This document shows positions 33,901 through 44,700 of a DNA stretch of 64,000 nucleotides, in pieces. The notes beneath the pieces are model-generated. The model was given only the letters and a program-made list of their open reading frames with translations, made no database searches and was not told the origin of the DNA. The translations under genes and the position numbers were made by a program. The number at the start of each line of letters is the position of its first letter. Within the stretch, counting starts at the first letter, position 1. Source of the stretch: Mesostigma viride (taxonomy: Eukaryota > Streptophyta > Mesostigmatophyceae > Mesostigmatales > Mesostigmataceae); NCBI GenBank assembly GCA_009746045.1, contig RPFO01000167.1, positions 1,688,011 through 1,752,010 on the forward strand. The letters are read 5' to 3'.

Positions 33901-36900
33901 GCGTGGGCGCGTGGGCTAATGCTTGCGTGGGCGCGTGGGCTAATGCTTGCGTGGGCGCGCGGGCTAATGCTTGCGAGGGTGCGTGGGCTAATGCTTGTGT
34001 GGGCGCGTTGGCTCATGCTTGTGTGGGCGCGTGGGCTAATGCTTGTGTGGGCGCGTTGGCTCATGCTTGTGTGGGCGCGTGGGCTAATGCTTGCGTGGGC
34101 GCGTGGGCTAATGCTTGCGTGGGCGCGTGGGCTAATGCTTGCGTGGGCGCGTGGGCTAATGCTTGCGTGGGCGCGCGGGCTAACGCTTGCGAGGGTGCGT
34201 GGGCTAATGCTTGTGTGGGCGCGTTGGCTCATGCTTGTGTGGGCGCGTGGGCTAATGCTTGTGTGGGCGCGTTGGCTCATGCTTGTGTGGGCGCGTGGGC
34301 TAATGCTTGCGTGGGCGCGTGGGCTAATGCTTGCGTGGGCGCGTGGGCTAATGCTTGCGTGGGCGCGTGGGCTAATGCCTGCGTGGGCGCGCGGGCTAAC
34401 GCTTGCGAGGGTGCGTGGGCTAATGCTTGTGTGGGCGCGTTGGCTCATGCTTGTGTGGGCGCGTGGGCTAATGCTTGTGTGGGCGCGTTGGCTCATGCTT
34501 GTGTGGGCGCGTTGGCTCATGCTTGTGTGGGCGCATGGGCTAATGCTTGTGTGGGCGCGTTGGCTCATGCTTGTGTGGGCGCGTTGGCTCATGCTTGTGT
34601 GGGCATGTGGGCTAATGCTTGCGTGGGCGCGTGGGCTAATGCTTGCGTGGGCATGTGGGCTAATGCTTGCGTGGGCGCGTGGGCTAATGCTTGCGTGGGC
34701 GCGTTGGCTCATGCTTGTGTGGGCGCGTGGGCTAATGCTTGCGTGGGCGCGTGGGCTAATGCTTGCGTGGGCGCGTTGGCTCATGCTTGTGTGGGCGCGT
34801 GGGCTAATGCCTGTGTGGGCGCGTGGGCTAATGCTTGCGTGGGCGCGTTGGCTCATGCTTGTGTGGGCATGTGGGCTAATGCTTGCGTGGGCGCGTGGGC
34901 TAATGCTTGCGTGGGCGCGTTGGCTCATGCTTGTGTGGGCGCGTGGGCTAATGCTTGCGTGGGCGCGTGGGCTAATGCTTGCGTGGGCGCGTGGTCTAAT
35001 GCTTGTGTGGGCATGTGGGCTAATGCTTTCGTGGGCGCGCGGGCTAACGCTTGCGAGGGTGCGTGGGCTAATGCTTGTGTGGGCGCGTTGGCTCATGCTT
35101 GTGTGGGCGCGTGGGTTAATGCTTGTGTGGGCGCGTTGGCTCATGCTTGTGTGGGCGCGTGGGCTAATGCTTGCGTGGGCGCGTGGGCTAATGCTTGCGT
35201 GGGCGCGTGGGCTAATGCTTGCGTGGGCGCGTGGGCTAATGCTTGCGTGGGCGCGTGGGCTAATGCTTGCGTGGGCGCGTGGGCTAATGCTTTCGTGGGC
35301 GCGCGGGCTAACGCTTGCGAGGGTGCGTGGGCTAATGCTTGTGTGGGCGCGTTGGCTCATGCTTGTGTGGGCGCGTGGGCTAATGCTTGTGTGGGCGCGT
35401 TGGCTCATGCTTGTGTGGGCGCGTGGGCTAATGCTTGCGTGGGCGCGTGGGCTAATGCTTGCGTGGGCGCGTGGGCTAATGCTTGCGTGGGCGCGTGGGC
35501 TAATGCTTTCGTGGGCGCGCGGGCTAACGCTTGCGAGGGTGCGTGGGCTAATGCTTGTGTGGGCGCGTTGGCTCATGCTTGTGTGGGCGCGTGGGCTAAT
35601 GCTTGTGTGGGCGCGTTGGCTCATGCTTGCGTGGGCGCGTGGGCTCATGCTTGCGTGGGCGCGTGGGCTAATGCTTGCGTGGGCGCGTGGGCTAATGCTT
35701 GCGTGGGCGCGTGGGCTAATGCTTGCGTGGGCGCGTGGGCTAATGCTTTCGTGGGCGCGCGGGCTAACGCTTGCGAGGGTGCGTGGGCTAATGCTTGTGT
35801 GGGCGCGTTGGCTCATGCTTGTGTGGGCATGTGGGCTAATGCTTGCGTGGGCGCGTGGGCTAATGCTTGCGTGGGCGCGTGGGCCAATGCTTGCGTGGGC
35901 GCGTGGGCTAATGCTTGCGTGGGCGCGTGGGCTAACGCTTGCGAGGGGCGCCCATGGGCTAATGCTTGCGAGGGGCGCCCATGGGCTAATGCTTGCCTGG
36001 CCGTGGCTAATGCGTGTGTGCTTCCCTATGTGCACGCAGGCCGGACAATTGGTTCAAGGGGCTGCCTTCCGAGGACCGCCTGACCACAATGGACCGCTGG
36101 ATGAGGGACCGCATCGCCGCCGCGAGTGTGCGTGCAAGCCTACATGTATAATTTAGTCTTGTGTTTACAAACGCCAACCATCCTCGTGCGCACGCGCCAA
36201 ATTAACCACCCCCATGGAAGTTTGTCTTGGTCATCGGGCGTTTGGGTCATGCATGCATGTGGGGGTGGTTACTGGGGACACAGTCTCGACAGGCTTGGCT
36301 GGTGGCCATCCCTACTGCTGCGTATCTCGTTGTGGTGGGGGCTCGAGATCTATATGGACATAGATGGATGTCCCAACCATGGACCTTCTACAAATTTCAC
36401 GGTGTCTCACCACCCACATGCACCTTGGTGATGTCCATGCTCTGTCATGTTGCCACGTTTTGCCACGTGTTACCCCGTCGTACGGCCGTGCGTGCATGGG
36501 CCAGACGCTCAGGAAGCCGGTCGTGTTCTCTGAGTTTGGCAAGGAGATCAACGTAGATGGAGGTGAGTTGGAATATTTATAGCGCGTGGGTGGGTGTACT
36601 CAGGCACCCTTAATTCACAAAATGGCAATAGCGCGCACTACTAAATAAGAAGACTGTAAGAAGACTGCACATGGTCAATCAGTAGTATACAGACAGTTGC
36701 CAATAATCAAAGGGAGATTGTACATGATCTGTTACACTATAACGGTGTACGCAAAAACCATTTCCTATCAGGCAAGACGTCAAAAGTCATGTGGATGTGA
36801 CTGGAAGCATCCATGGAGTCTTTGTTGCAATTTGTTTCTTGAAAAGGAAAATTTGTTCAGTTCATTAAAGGTCTTTATTTTGGCACCACATTCCTTGGGC

Positions 36901-38776
36901 GCAGACGTAGCATGCTACGGCTGCATCGCTCTGTGACGATCCTTGAGCCAGACATCTTTTTTTCGCATACATATATTCTTGCCCGCTGAGCTACTATGCA
37001 ATCTAATCTGGAAGTATCATACTGCTATGGAATATGTATCTGGTTGTCCCATGGATAATACAGCTGGCTTTGTTTCCACGCTGGAAATGTTTTCGCTTTT
37101 GGGGGGGGGTCATCCTGCTATTCTACGCCCAAGGAAGCTGACCCCAACCCTTGAGGTCACCCTCGAGGAACGTAATTGGGGTAGTAGTATTTGTTTACAG
37201 CACTGGGGTCCAGCACCGGTACTACGGAGTGCTTGTTTGTCGTTTGTCATGCATGCATGCCTCAGTCCCGCGTCTTGTTACGTGCCAGCTAGTTGCCTGT
37301 CAATGGACAAGGTCCTCGCGAGTGCGTCTGGGTTGCGTCGTGCCATTAGCATCATCTGTCATCGGTTCCTTTTTTACCGACCCGAACCCTTTTCTACCCA
37401 CGCGGTTGCCGAGTGTCCATCAGCGTGGGCACCTCCGATGCTGCTCATTTTTCTCCTCACTTTGTTCTGGGCCAAGGTGTGCCTTTTGGGTGTTTTCCTT
37501 CCCCCCTGGCGGCGCATGCGTGCATGTGGACTTGGCTACCGTATCTCGCGGCGGCGCAACCCGACGCATGCGGGCGCATATGCCCACTTGAACAGGGACT
37601 GATGAGGAGAGGAAGAGGTAGGCTGCATGCTGGCACTGTCTGGAATTCAACCCATTAGGCATTGACGAAACTAAAGTTATGACTGTCACTGCAGCTTTCG
37701 AAAGAGCAAACAGCTCCAGCAGTCGCAAGAGGAAAGATCCGCATCAAGGGTCTGGTTTCATATCAAAGTGGATATTGTGTTGGTTGTTCATTAAAGACCA
37801 TCTGGCCGGAGAATCATCCCCCTATCCGGCCCAGCCCAGGCTGCGCGCTAACTCTCATTAGACCCTCATCGCTTTGTTTCAGCAACCTGTTGTTTAAATT
37901 TCCTGAAAAGCCTCGAGCCTGGAAGTGTATTGTTTTCCTGCCCGCTGGGTAGGCTGTTATAAGATTAACTCGGTTTGAATATTGCACTATATACCACCCC
38001 AGCCCCACATTTCCACCCGCACTTCCCTTCCTATGCACAGGGTCTGTTGGCGTGCCCCATAAAGTACACACGCAGGCGGTTGTGGCATTGCACAGCACAT
38101 TTTGTCTGCAGTCCTGATACTTGCCAAGAATTTGCAAATGTAGCCTTTATTATCAAACATACAAGTTCCATGTTTATGTTCCTTGAGAATGATAAATAAC
38201 CGAGGTGAGATGGGCATGCAACATAATGAAAAACACGAAAAGAAGAAGAACCCTGAAGGAATTTATAGGAATTTATAGGAATTTATAATAAGAAATATAG
38301 ATAGTGTGTGCACCTGCTCTTTACTATGCATACCCTGCATGATACGCTGTTGTGGATGTTTGGCTAATTTAGTAGGCGAGTGAAAGAGGCTTGAAGCATC
38401 TACTCGACTAAGTTCCATGTGACTCAGCAACTTCATTTTTTACTAGTATCTCAGTATGCAATACCACAGTCTAGGGCTTCACCAGTTCTAGCCAGGTTCC
38501 AGCAGTTCCCCCAGTCAGCTTCACCTCAGGTCATGCGGCCATAAAAACCCACAATAATTTTGTTTACCTCTGCCTGTGAACTCTGCCAGGTTCTTCGAAC
38601 TCGCCTTCGCCATCACAGCCGAGTCGGAGGCCGAGGGAGGACCCCAGCAGGGCTTCATGTTCTGGGTCTTTGGCCAGGGCTTGAGGCAGTCGCTCAACAC
38701 CAACCGCTTCCTGGTATCGCCTACTAGCCTTACCTACCAGGCGGCTGTAGAGTTCTTCAAACGCAACGCGGCGTAA
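22000..38776 (+). CDS. secreted GH5 endo-beta-1,4-mannanase, gene 1 (15 exons)
   Basis: Hydrolyses internal beta-1,4 bonds of mannans (family knowledge). Exons: 22000-22062, 22258-22417, 24155-24220, 25015-25065, 26160-26203, 26930-26969, 27640-27707, 28814-28932, 30209-30272, 32037-32067, 32617-32740, 36040-36127, 36505-36562, 37596-37617, 38590-38776. Together they are 1185 nt, encoding 394 aa, open throughout. Exon 1 is a signal peptide (M-R-P-S-T-R, then a hydrophobic run). GH5 landmarks: R89 (V-V-R-T-W), N201-E202 (acid/base, L-V-N-E-P), H275, E316 (nucleophile, S-E-F-G), W358 (F-M-F-W). Introns hold huge satellites. Exons of 22 and 31 nt occur. It has two introns absent from genes 2 and 3. 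All junctions are GT-AG. Gene 2 and gene 3 exon lengths confirm most boundaries. Confidence 0.88.
22721..22792. repeat. CT/CCCT and GT microsatellites in GH5 gene 1 intron 2
   Basis: CTCTCT and CCCTCCCT runs followed directly by (GT)n. Confidence 0.85.
23172..23875 (+). repeat. 44-bp minisatellite, about 16 copies, in intron 2 of GH5 gene 1
   Basis: The unit runs GTCTTCCATGTGGCTACGTA, then CAGGACAGGCATGCTGGCAT, then TC and a short link; start-to-start distance is 44 bp (23172, 23216 and so on). Copies differ by a few substitutions (TACG/TGCG, ATTC/ATCC). Because 44 is not a multiple of 3, all frames stay open by chance; it is not a gene. Confidence 0.9.
24307..24656. repeat. (CCCT)n array in intron 3 of GH5 gene 1
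   Basis: About 350 bp of CCCT with occasional CTCCT interruptions, starting 86 bp after exon 3. Long Pro/Ser or Glu/Gly/Arg open frames across it are artefacts. Confidence 0.95.
25656..25708. repeat. poly-G tracts in intron 4
   Basis: Two long G runs (25656-25668 and 25688-25706), likely unstable. Confidence 0.8.
25893..26082. repeat. (CA)n-type microsatellite in intron 4
   Basis: Imperfect CACACA/CACGCA run. The His/Thr-rich frames across it are not genes. Confidence 0.85.
27194..27613. repeat. (TGCCCC)n hexamer array, about 70 copies, in intron 6
   Basis: An almost perfect CCCCTG hexamer for 420 bp, ending 26 bp before exon 7. This intron is absent at the same site in GH5 genes 2 and 3. 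Confidence 0.95.
27721..28205. mobile_element. TIR element (MITE-like) in intron 7 of GH5 gene 1
   Basis: Ends TAGACCCCTTCTGAA (27721) and TTCAGAAGGGGTCTA (28205) are inverted, and further AGTCGGGGTA repeats follow on each side. Inside is a large hairpin with 39-nt arms at 27793-27831 and 27844-27882 (one mismatch). It inserted 13 bp after the donor of exon 7, at a TA-containing site. It has no ORF, so it is non-autonomous. Confidence 0.75.
28669..28803 (+). repeat. 36-bp minisatellite upstream of exon 8
   Basis: About four copies of a unit containing CCCCATATATCGCCCCAATC and GCAACCCTCTG, ending 10 bp before the acceptor of exon 8. Confidence 0.85.
31797..31905 (+). repeat. TGGCCC-type short minisatellite in intron 9
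   Basis: Imperfect 12/24-bp units of TTGGCCCGCGACG / TGGCCCATGACT. Confidence 0.7.
33199..36000 (+). repeat. 24-bp minisatellite of about 2.8 kb in intron 11, with higher-order structure
   Basis: The unit is GTGGGCGCGTGGGCTAATGC plus TTGC, repeated about 115 times. Variants (TTGGCTCATGCTTGT, GCGGGCTAACGCTTGC) recur in blocks. The marker GCGAGGGTGCG occurs at 33205, 33565, 33805, 33973, 34189, 34405, 35053, 35317, 35533 and 35773; all intervals are multiples of 24, most often 9-10 units. Because 24 is divisible by 3, three frames stay open for 960-985 codons. These are not proteins: the array lies between exons 11 and 12. Confidence 0.92.
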
Positions 38777-39916
38777 AAGGGGGAGGAAAAGCCCCAGCCA
38801 CGGGCCACTGGATGTAAATATATGTAAGTTGTTGCAGTAATGTTCATTGCTTGGCGGGTCGACTTGTGCATGAAATTCCTGCACCTTGCACGGAAGCATG
38901 AGAAATCGCTAGTAATCAGGAAATCGCATGCCTGTGTACTATACAAGCACGTCGGCCGCACAGGTCTGGCATAACTGAGGACTTTTGTGAGCTGCATGGT
39001 TGGTTTAGTGCACACGCTCTTAGTGAGCCTATTGTGATGATACTAGTAACTACAAGAATATGCAGGCCTCCACACTAGAGACCAAGTGCATCATCGGACA
39101 TGGAAGTTGAATGCATTTATATTGTGCACAGATCTTCATCATGTCTTGAGCTTGGCGCTTTTTCTTTTGCTATGCCCTGTCTACAGGCAGGCAAGCCTCC
39201 TGCATGTCCTGCATACTTAAAAAAAATTCTGACATCTGCATACACATATGCAACACCACATGTGATGACTTTGCAAATCTACACCTGTGTGTGGCATCCA
39301 GGTACTGCAGATTTTGGGTACGTCTGTACGTACAGATGTCAACTCGTCATCGCAGGACTTGTTAGCTGTGAAAACGTCATAAAATATTAGAGCTATACCC
39401 GAAGTACACGCGGTGTACCGGCTCAGCGGCTCAGCACTTGGGTGCAAGCAGCGCAGTGCAACTCAAGCAAGTTAGGTCCGTTGGACAACTTTGTGTCTTT
39501 GTCTGGTCTAATGTGTCATAGATCCTATATCTACTAGATTGCAGCAAATCTGCAGCTGGGATATGCCAATGAATGGCGGATCTGTCACCTGGTGGAGTAG
39601 TCGAGGCTTCCTGTGTTAATTAATTAATTAATTAACTGCTGCACCATGATTGGTGATGCCTTTTGGCTACGGCCTCGGTCGCCGAAAGCCTAGTTGCACT
39701 AAAAGGAGAGCTACCTGCCAGCCAGGCTCAACACTTCGTTCTCAACAAATATATATGGAGTTCTAGCTCTCATGCATGAGTAATTAAACTTCATGATCCA
39801 AATGTCATTACATACATACAAATGTCATAACATAGTTGTCTCATGAGACAACTATGTTATGACTGCACTTAAAATTTCACATGTATAACTGCATGTAATT
39901 TGCATCTTATGCCAGC
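38777..39916. other. intergenic, no gene recognised
   Basis: 3' flank of GH5 gene 1. Only short frames. TAATTAATTAAT runs begin near 39617. Confidence 0.4.
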
Positions 39917-40050
39917 AGGGATGGATTAATTAATTAATTAATAGACACGTGACTGCGTCACATGAGCATAAGTCCTCAGTGCAGGAGGGGAACATGGGAT
40001 GCAATGGATTAATTAATTAATTAATAGACACGTGATGCAATGGATGGTAT
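39917..40050 (-). repeat. inverted partial copies of the 440-bp repeat
   Basis: GACACGTGACTGCGTCA...GAGCATAAGTCCTCAGTG...GGGAACATGGGATG is the reverse complement of an inner part of the unit at 40051-40930. It is flanked by TTAATTAATTAATTAATAGA on both sides. Confidence 0.7.
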
Positions 40051-40930
40051 AAGCTATCTAGGTCCTAGTTACAGGGGTGTGGGCACCGCGGCCCGAATCG
40101 CTATGAATGCCATACTTGGTCACACGCGGGGATATATAGTTAGCTTACAGCAGGGATAGTTAGCTTACATCATGGACCATGCCATCCCATGTTTCCCTCC
40201 CACTGAGGACTTATGCTCACGTGCATGACGCAGTCACGTGTCTATTACTTAATTAATGCCAGCAGCGATGTCAGCGGGCACAGCTTGTCAGCGCCCGCAC
40301 CATGATGCGGAGAGAGCGCTCTGTGGCCTGCCCACTTGAGGCAGAGAGAGAAGCTGGGGCACCCTCCCTCATTGTGTATAGAGGTTGAAGGTTCCTTTAT
40401 TGGTACCCACGTTCCACAGTCTACATGATGTTGGGTGGCCCGGTGTTCAAATGACAGTCTACGTACACAACCTAATTATTAATTTAATATAAGCTATCTA
40501 GGTCCTAGTTACAGGGGTGTGGGCACCGCGGCCCGAATCGCTATGAATGCCATACTTGGTCACACGCGGGGATATATAGTTAGCTTACAGCAGGGATAGT
40601 TAGCTTACATCATGGACCATGCCATCCCATGTTTCCCTCCCACTGAGGACTTATGCTCACGTGCATGACGCAGTCACGTGTCTATTACTTAATTAATGCC
40701 AGCAGCGATGTCAGCGGGCACAGCTTGTCAGCGCCCGCACCATGATGCGGAGAGAGCGCTCTGTGGCCTGCCCACTTGAGGCAGAGAGAGAAGCTGGGGC
40801 ACCCTCCCTCATTGTGTATAGAGGTTGAAGGTTCCTTTATTGGTACCCACGTTCCACAGTCTACATGATGTTGGGTGGCCCGGTGTTCAAATGACAGTCT
40901 ACGTACACAACCTAATTATTAATTTAATTA
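40051..40930 (+). repeat. tandem duplication of a 440-bp unit
   Basis: 40051-40490 and 40491-40930 are identical apart from the last bases. The unit contains AAGCTATCTAGGTCCTAGTT, CACGTGTCTATTACTTAATT and a 3' part with TTATTGGTACCCACG. Related sequence recurs at 56225-56400, there with the first segment inverted. No coding capacity. The near-identity means either very recent duplication or an assembly artefact. Confidence 0.9.
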
Positions 40931-41796
40931 ATGACAGGACAGTACTATCGTCCGGAATCCGGCAAAAGATTCCAATGCATTGACACTTGACTGCGCACAG
41001 CAATCATGAGGATGCACGGTGTCAAAGAGTCATGTTTCAATTGCGCCCCGTCCATGCCAACAAACATGAAGACCAATAGGAAAATGATAATATAATAATG
41101 TATTATTGTCTCTTTGATGTAATAACTTAGTAACTTCATGATGTAACTCGATAGTAGAACCTGAGTGGTGCTATCACAAGGGAGCATAGCACAAAACTCT
41201 TGTACCCGCGGCGTCCATATCCTTCAGGTAAATTGGCAACTTGGCCTGACATATCTGCCGTTTCAAAATTTTCCTTGTATAAAACAAGCAGGTGCTAATG
41301 TAACACCCTTAACACAAAAATTGTGGGCATATACTGGAAGCCATGTGCATGGCAAGTCCATAAACAACCCCAATTAATTACCATGGCCATGAAAAAGCGA
41401 AAAAGTGTCCATCCTATTTTATAAGTTTATCAGGCTTTCCACCAGCCGGCAGCTCAGTTGCGGCTCCAAGTTCTTCCGAGGCGTTGTCAGCTAGACCTCG
41501 AAAAGCCTTCGCAGGACCCGAAATCGGAGCATCTAGCTGGTTTAAATGAAGACATTGGTGGAAAGGGCAACATGGAAGGAACACCGTAATGAAATAACCA
41601 AGATTCACATTTCTGCCATTTTCTCTGGTAAAATATATCAGAAGGCATATACACTATCAGAACAACTGTTATAAAAGAATGAGTAAAGATTTATGACTGG
41701 CTTCATAGTGACAGTGCAGGCATCCTATTACTAGTAGAATGCTAACAAGCCAGCAGATACTTCAAAACATACCTGACAATCTTCTGCCGACCCCAA
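40931..41796. other. intergenic; 3' flank of GH5 gene 2
   Basis: No independent gene recognised. Minus-strand 41410-41532 contains a clean frame after CAG (L-D-A-P-I-S-G-P-A-K) ending in TAG. It would be joined in phase to GH5 gene 2 if the TGA at 41797-41799 were not a stop. Confidence 0.35.
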
Positions 41797-44700
41797 TCAG
41801 CACGAGCCAGGAAGCCTGCAGTGACGATCACACAGAAACTCAGTTGCATGAGTTAGTACTACCATAACACAAGGGCCAGGCCTGTACACCAATGCATAAA
41901 CAAAGACCAGACCACTACCTTGGTAAAAGTAAGCATGGGCACATGGATGCTCCATGCAGACACAACAAACAGCAAAGAAAGCAGAGCACGTAGGAAAGGA
42001 CACTGGAGACGTACCCGCTCTTGAGCTGCACTTGATCCTTGTGGAACCTGGAGACGATGTTGAACGTGGCACTAGTTGTAGCCACGGCATACTTTGGCAG
42101 CGCATTCTCATAGTCTTCTCCAAAGGCCCAAAACATGGCACCGCGTTGCGGACCTCCAGACTTCACGGAGTCTGCTGCCAACTGGTAGCAAACGTCGAAA
42201 ATTCTGCACACAATGCCAAGCACGTGCCAATTAAGTTTATGTCAGTTCTCATTCAGGACTGTGAAAGATTTGGTACGATTGTTCTGAGTGTTGTGACTCA
42301 CATCAATCAGCAGCAGTCGCGCACCTCGTGCGCTGCTGGCGCCTGGGCTGCACTGGGCTAATAGTGGACAGATAAAGCTACTAGCAGTGTTGTTGGAATC
42401 TGTCAGACAAAAACAAAGGATGCATGTACTAACCTGTCTCTCCCTGTGATGCCACCTGTGGGCGTGCCTCAACAGCAGGCGTACAACACCACAACAGCCA
42501 CCACGTGGAAAGCAAAAGCAAAATCGAAGGCAGCGTCAGAAATTGAATAATGATGAATAGCAGATTGCACGATGAGCTGTCAGAAATCTGAAAAGGCAGA
42601 TGCCACAACTCCAAAGTGTACCCGCAGTACCACATGCCAAGCATAAGGTAGACCTGAATTGCAAGTGGACGTAACATTTATGTCAGCCTGATAGATTCGC
42701 ACGTAAACCACGGTGTAATGGATAACAATGCTCCAGGCATGAAGAGTTCTCACCTTGAGAAAGGTCCTTGCCGAACTCTTCAAGCACCAGTGGTTTACCG
42801 AGCTTCTGCAATACGCAACATACATCAATTGTTCTTATGAAGGTACTCAGACGAATTGTTAGATACAAAACAGACCCTGAAAAATGAAGCAGGTTGCCAC
42901 TAGTACTACGGGGGAGCAAGTAAGCAATCGCACAGAACCAATACTCGCATGGCTCCACCATGGGTAAACGCATACGCTAGTCTATCCTGAGCCATTCATT
43001 TACTTTCAGCATGCATTGCACTGCCACATTATAGGCAGAAACATAGCAGTATTGCTGATGGTAACACAATGATATTAAGTATTCATCGCGTACCTTGGCA
43101 GCGTTCATGTGGGACTTCACCCAGGCTTTCACAAATGTGACCTTCTCCTCCAGAGACTTGGCCCTAATCCAGTTATCGGGCCTGTTAGTGCAAGGACGAC
43201 AATTTATGACCAAGGCAAGGGAGAACACAAACTGGTTTAGAAACACACACGCTGGAAGCAGCATGCGAAGACAACCAAAGTCAGGTGCTAAATGGTGCTG
43301 TCTAAGTCCTAGCTTTTTTTCAAGCTGCGTGGTTGAATATTTATAAAAGAATAGTTCCAACATAAAAATGAAATTTTAAAAGCAAATAAGCAAATGAAAT
43401 TACATGCACGCACTTTTTTTATACAACTATACACACACTACTTTCCATCAGACTATTTTTCTACAGATAGATGCAAGATGTCCTGCCCCCCACAACATGA
43501 CCATTAGTATGAAGCCGTGCGCATGGTAAAAAGAGCCTGTTAACCGTCCATAAAGGGATCTACTTAATTACAGAAAAAAATTTAGACAGAAAAGAAGACA
43601 GTTGACTCACCACAGATGATACACCGCAAAGTCGATGTTAGGAACGTTGTGGTTCATGTAAAAATCCTGGCCCATTCCTGTAGCCCATGGTGCTGGGTTC
43701 AGCTCCTTAGTCGAGAAAAATCCTTCAACTCCTGTGGTAACCATCTGCTTAGCACCCTGAGCCTGCAATCAACCAGCAAGAAACGCAAGAGATATTTATT
43801 TAAATTACTAAAAGAATCAACGTGTTCAAAGCGAAAGAGGCAAAGAGGCAAAGTGTGATCACAAGTTGCAGCAGGCCACACACCATATAACAAATAATAA
43901 TCACCAGAGCCCTTCCCCACGGTGGTCTTTCGTTGTCAGCAACAGGCATCACCCAGAACATAAGTATAGATGCAAATAGTGAAGCACAATAGACAGTATG
44001 TTGTATATAGTAGGACATGGCTGGGGGTACCGAACTATTGATAGACATCATTACACCTGCAAGGCGTAAGAAATAACGCAGACAACATCATTGTTCATAC
44101 CTTGACATGTGCGCTCATTTCGTTAATCCAGTTATTCATTTTAGACAGGGGACACTTCATGCATCTGCACGTACGCAAGAAAAGCAGGCAAAAACTTCAA
44201 AGAGACATGAGGAAGCGAATATTTGATCAGTACAGAATAAGATTAAACAAGAAGCTAAGTTTCATCGCAACCTCAGAGAATAATGTCTGATAACTTGCCT
44301 GATTTCATTACCCAGGTTCCACGCCGCGATAGTAGGATCTGCCTTGTAAAACGCTCCTGTGATCGTATTCCTTCGGTTCAAGAAGAACGACACGTGGTCA
44401 CGATAAATCTTCTTTACCTGCAATATGAGCCACATCCATAGAGCAAATATGCCAGAAAAGAACCAGTACGAGCCAGTGAGAAGCGCAGCGGTACATCCAC
44501 AATTGTTTCTAGTTTCTAGTGCCCGATAGGACCAGTGGCAGTGTGTGGTCTTTATGGCCGACTCCCAGAAAAGTTTGAAATATGACCATTGAGATTCCAT
44601 GTAAGATGCATTGTAAAAGCAGTGTACCTCTCAACAACACTCCCAAAGCAGGCAGCCAATGATGCACCCATATTGCGAAAACTGCTCACCGTCTCATCCG

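Noticed and set aside
33153-36156. Three overlapping open frames of 960-985 codons
   Set aside because: They translate a 24-bp minisatellite (divisible by 3) located in intron 11 of GH5 gene 1; both strands and several frames are open, with no non-repetitive coding sequence.
41797-41799. Selenocysteine at the TGA of GH5 gene 2
   Set aside because: No SECIS-like structure was recognised and GH5 enzymes are not known selenoproteins; a plain stop is simpler.
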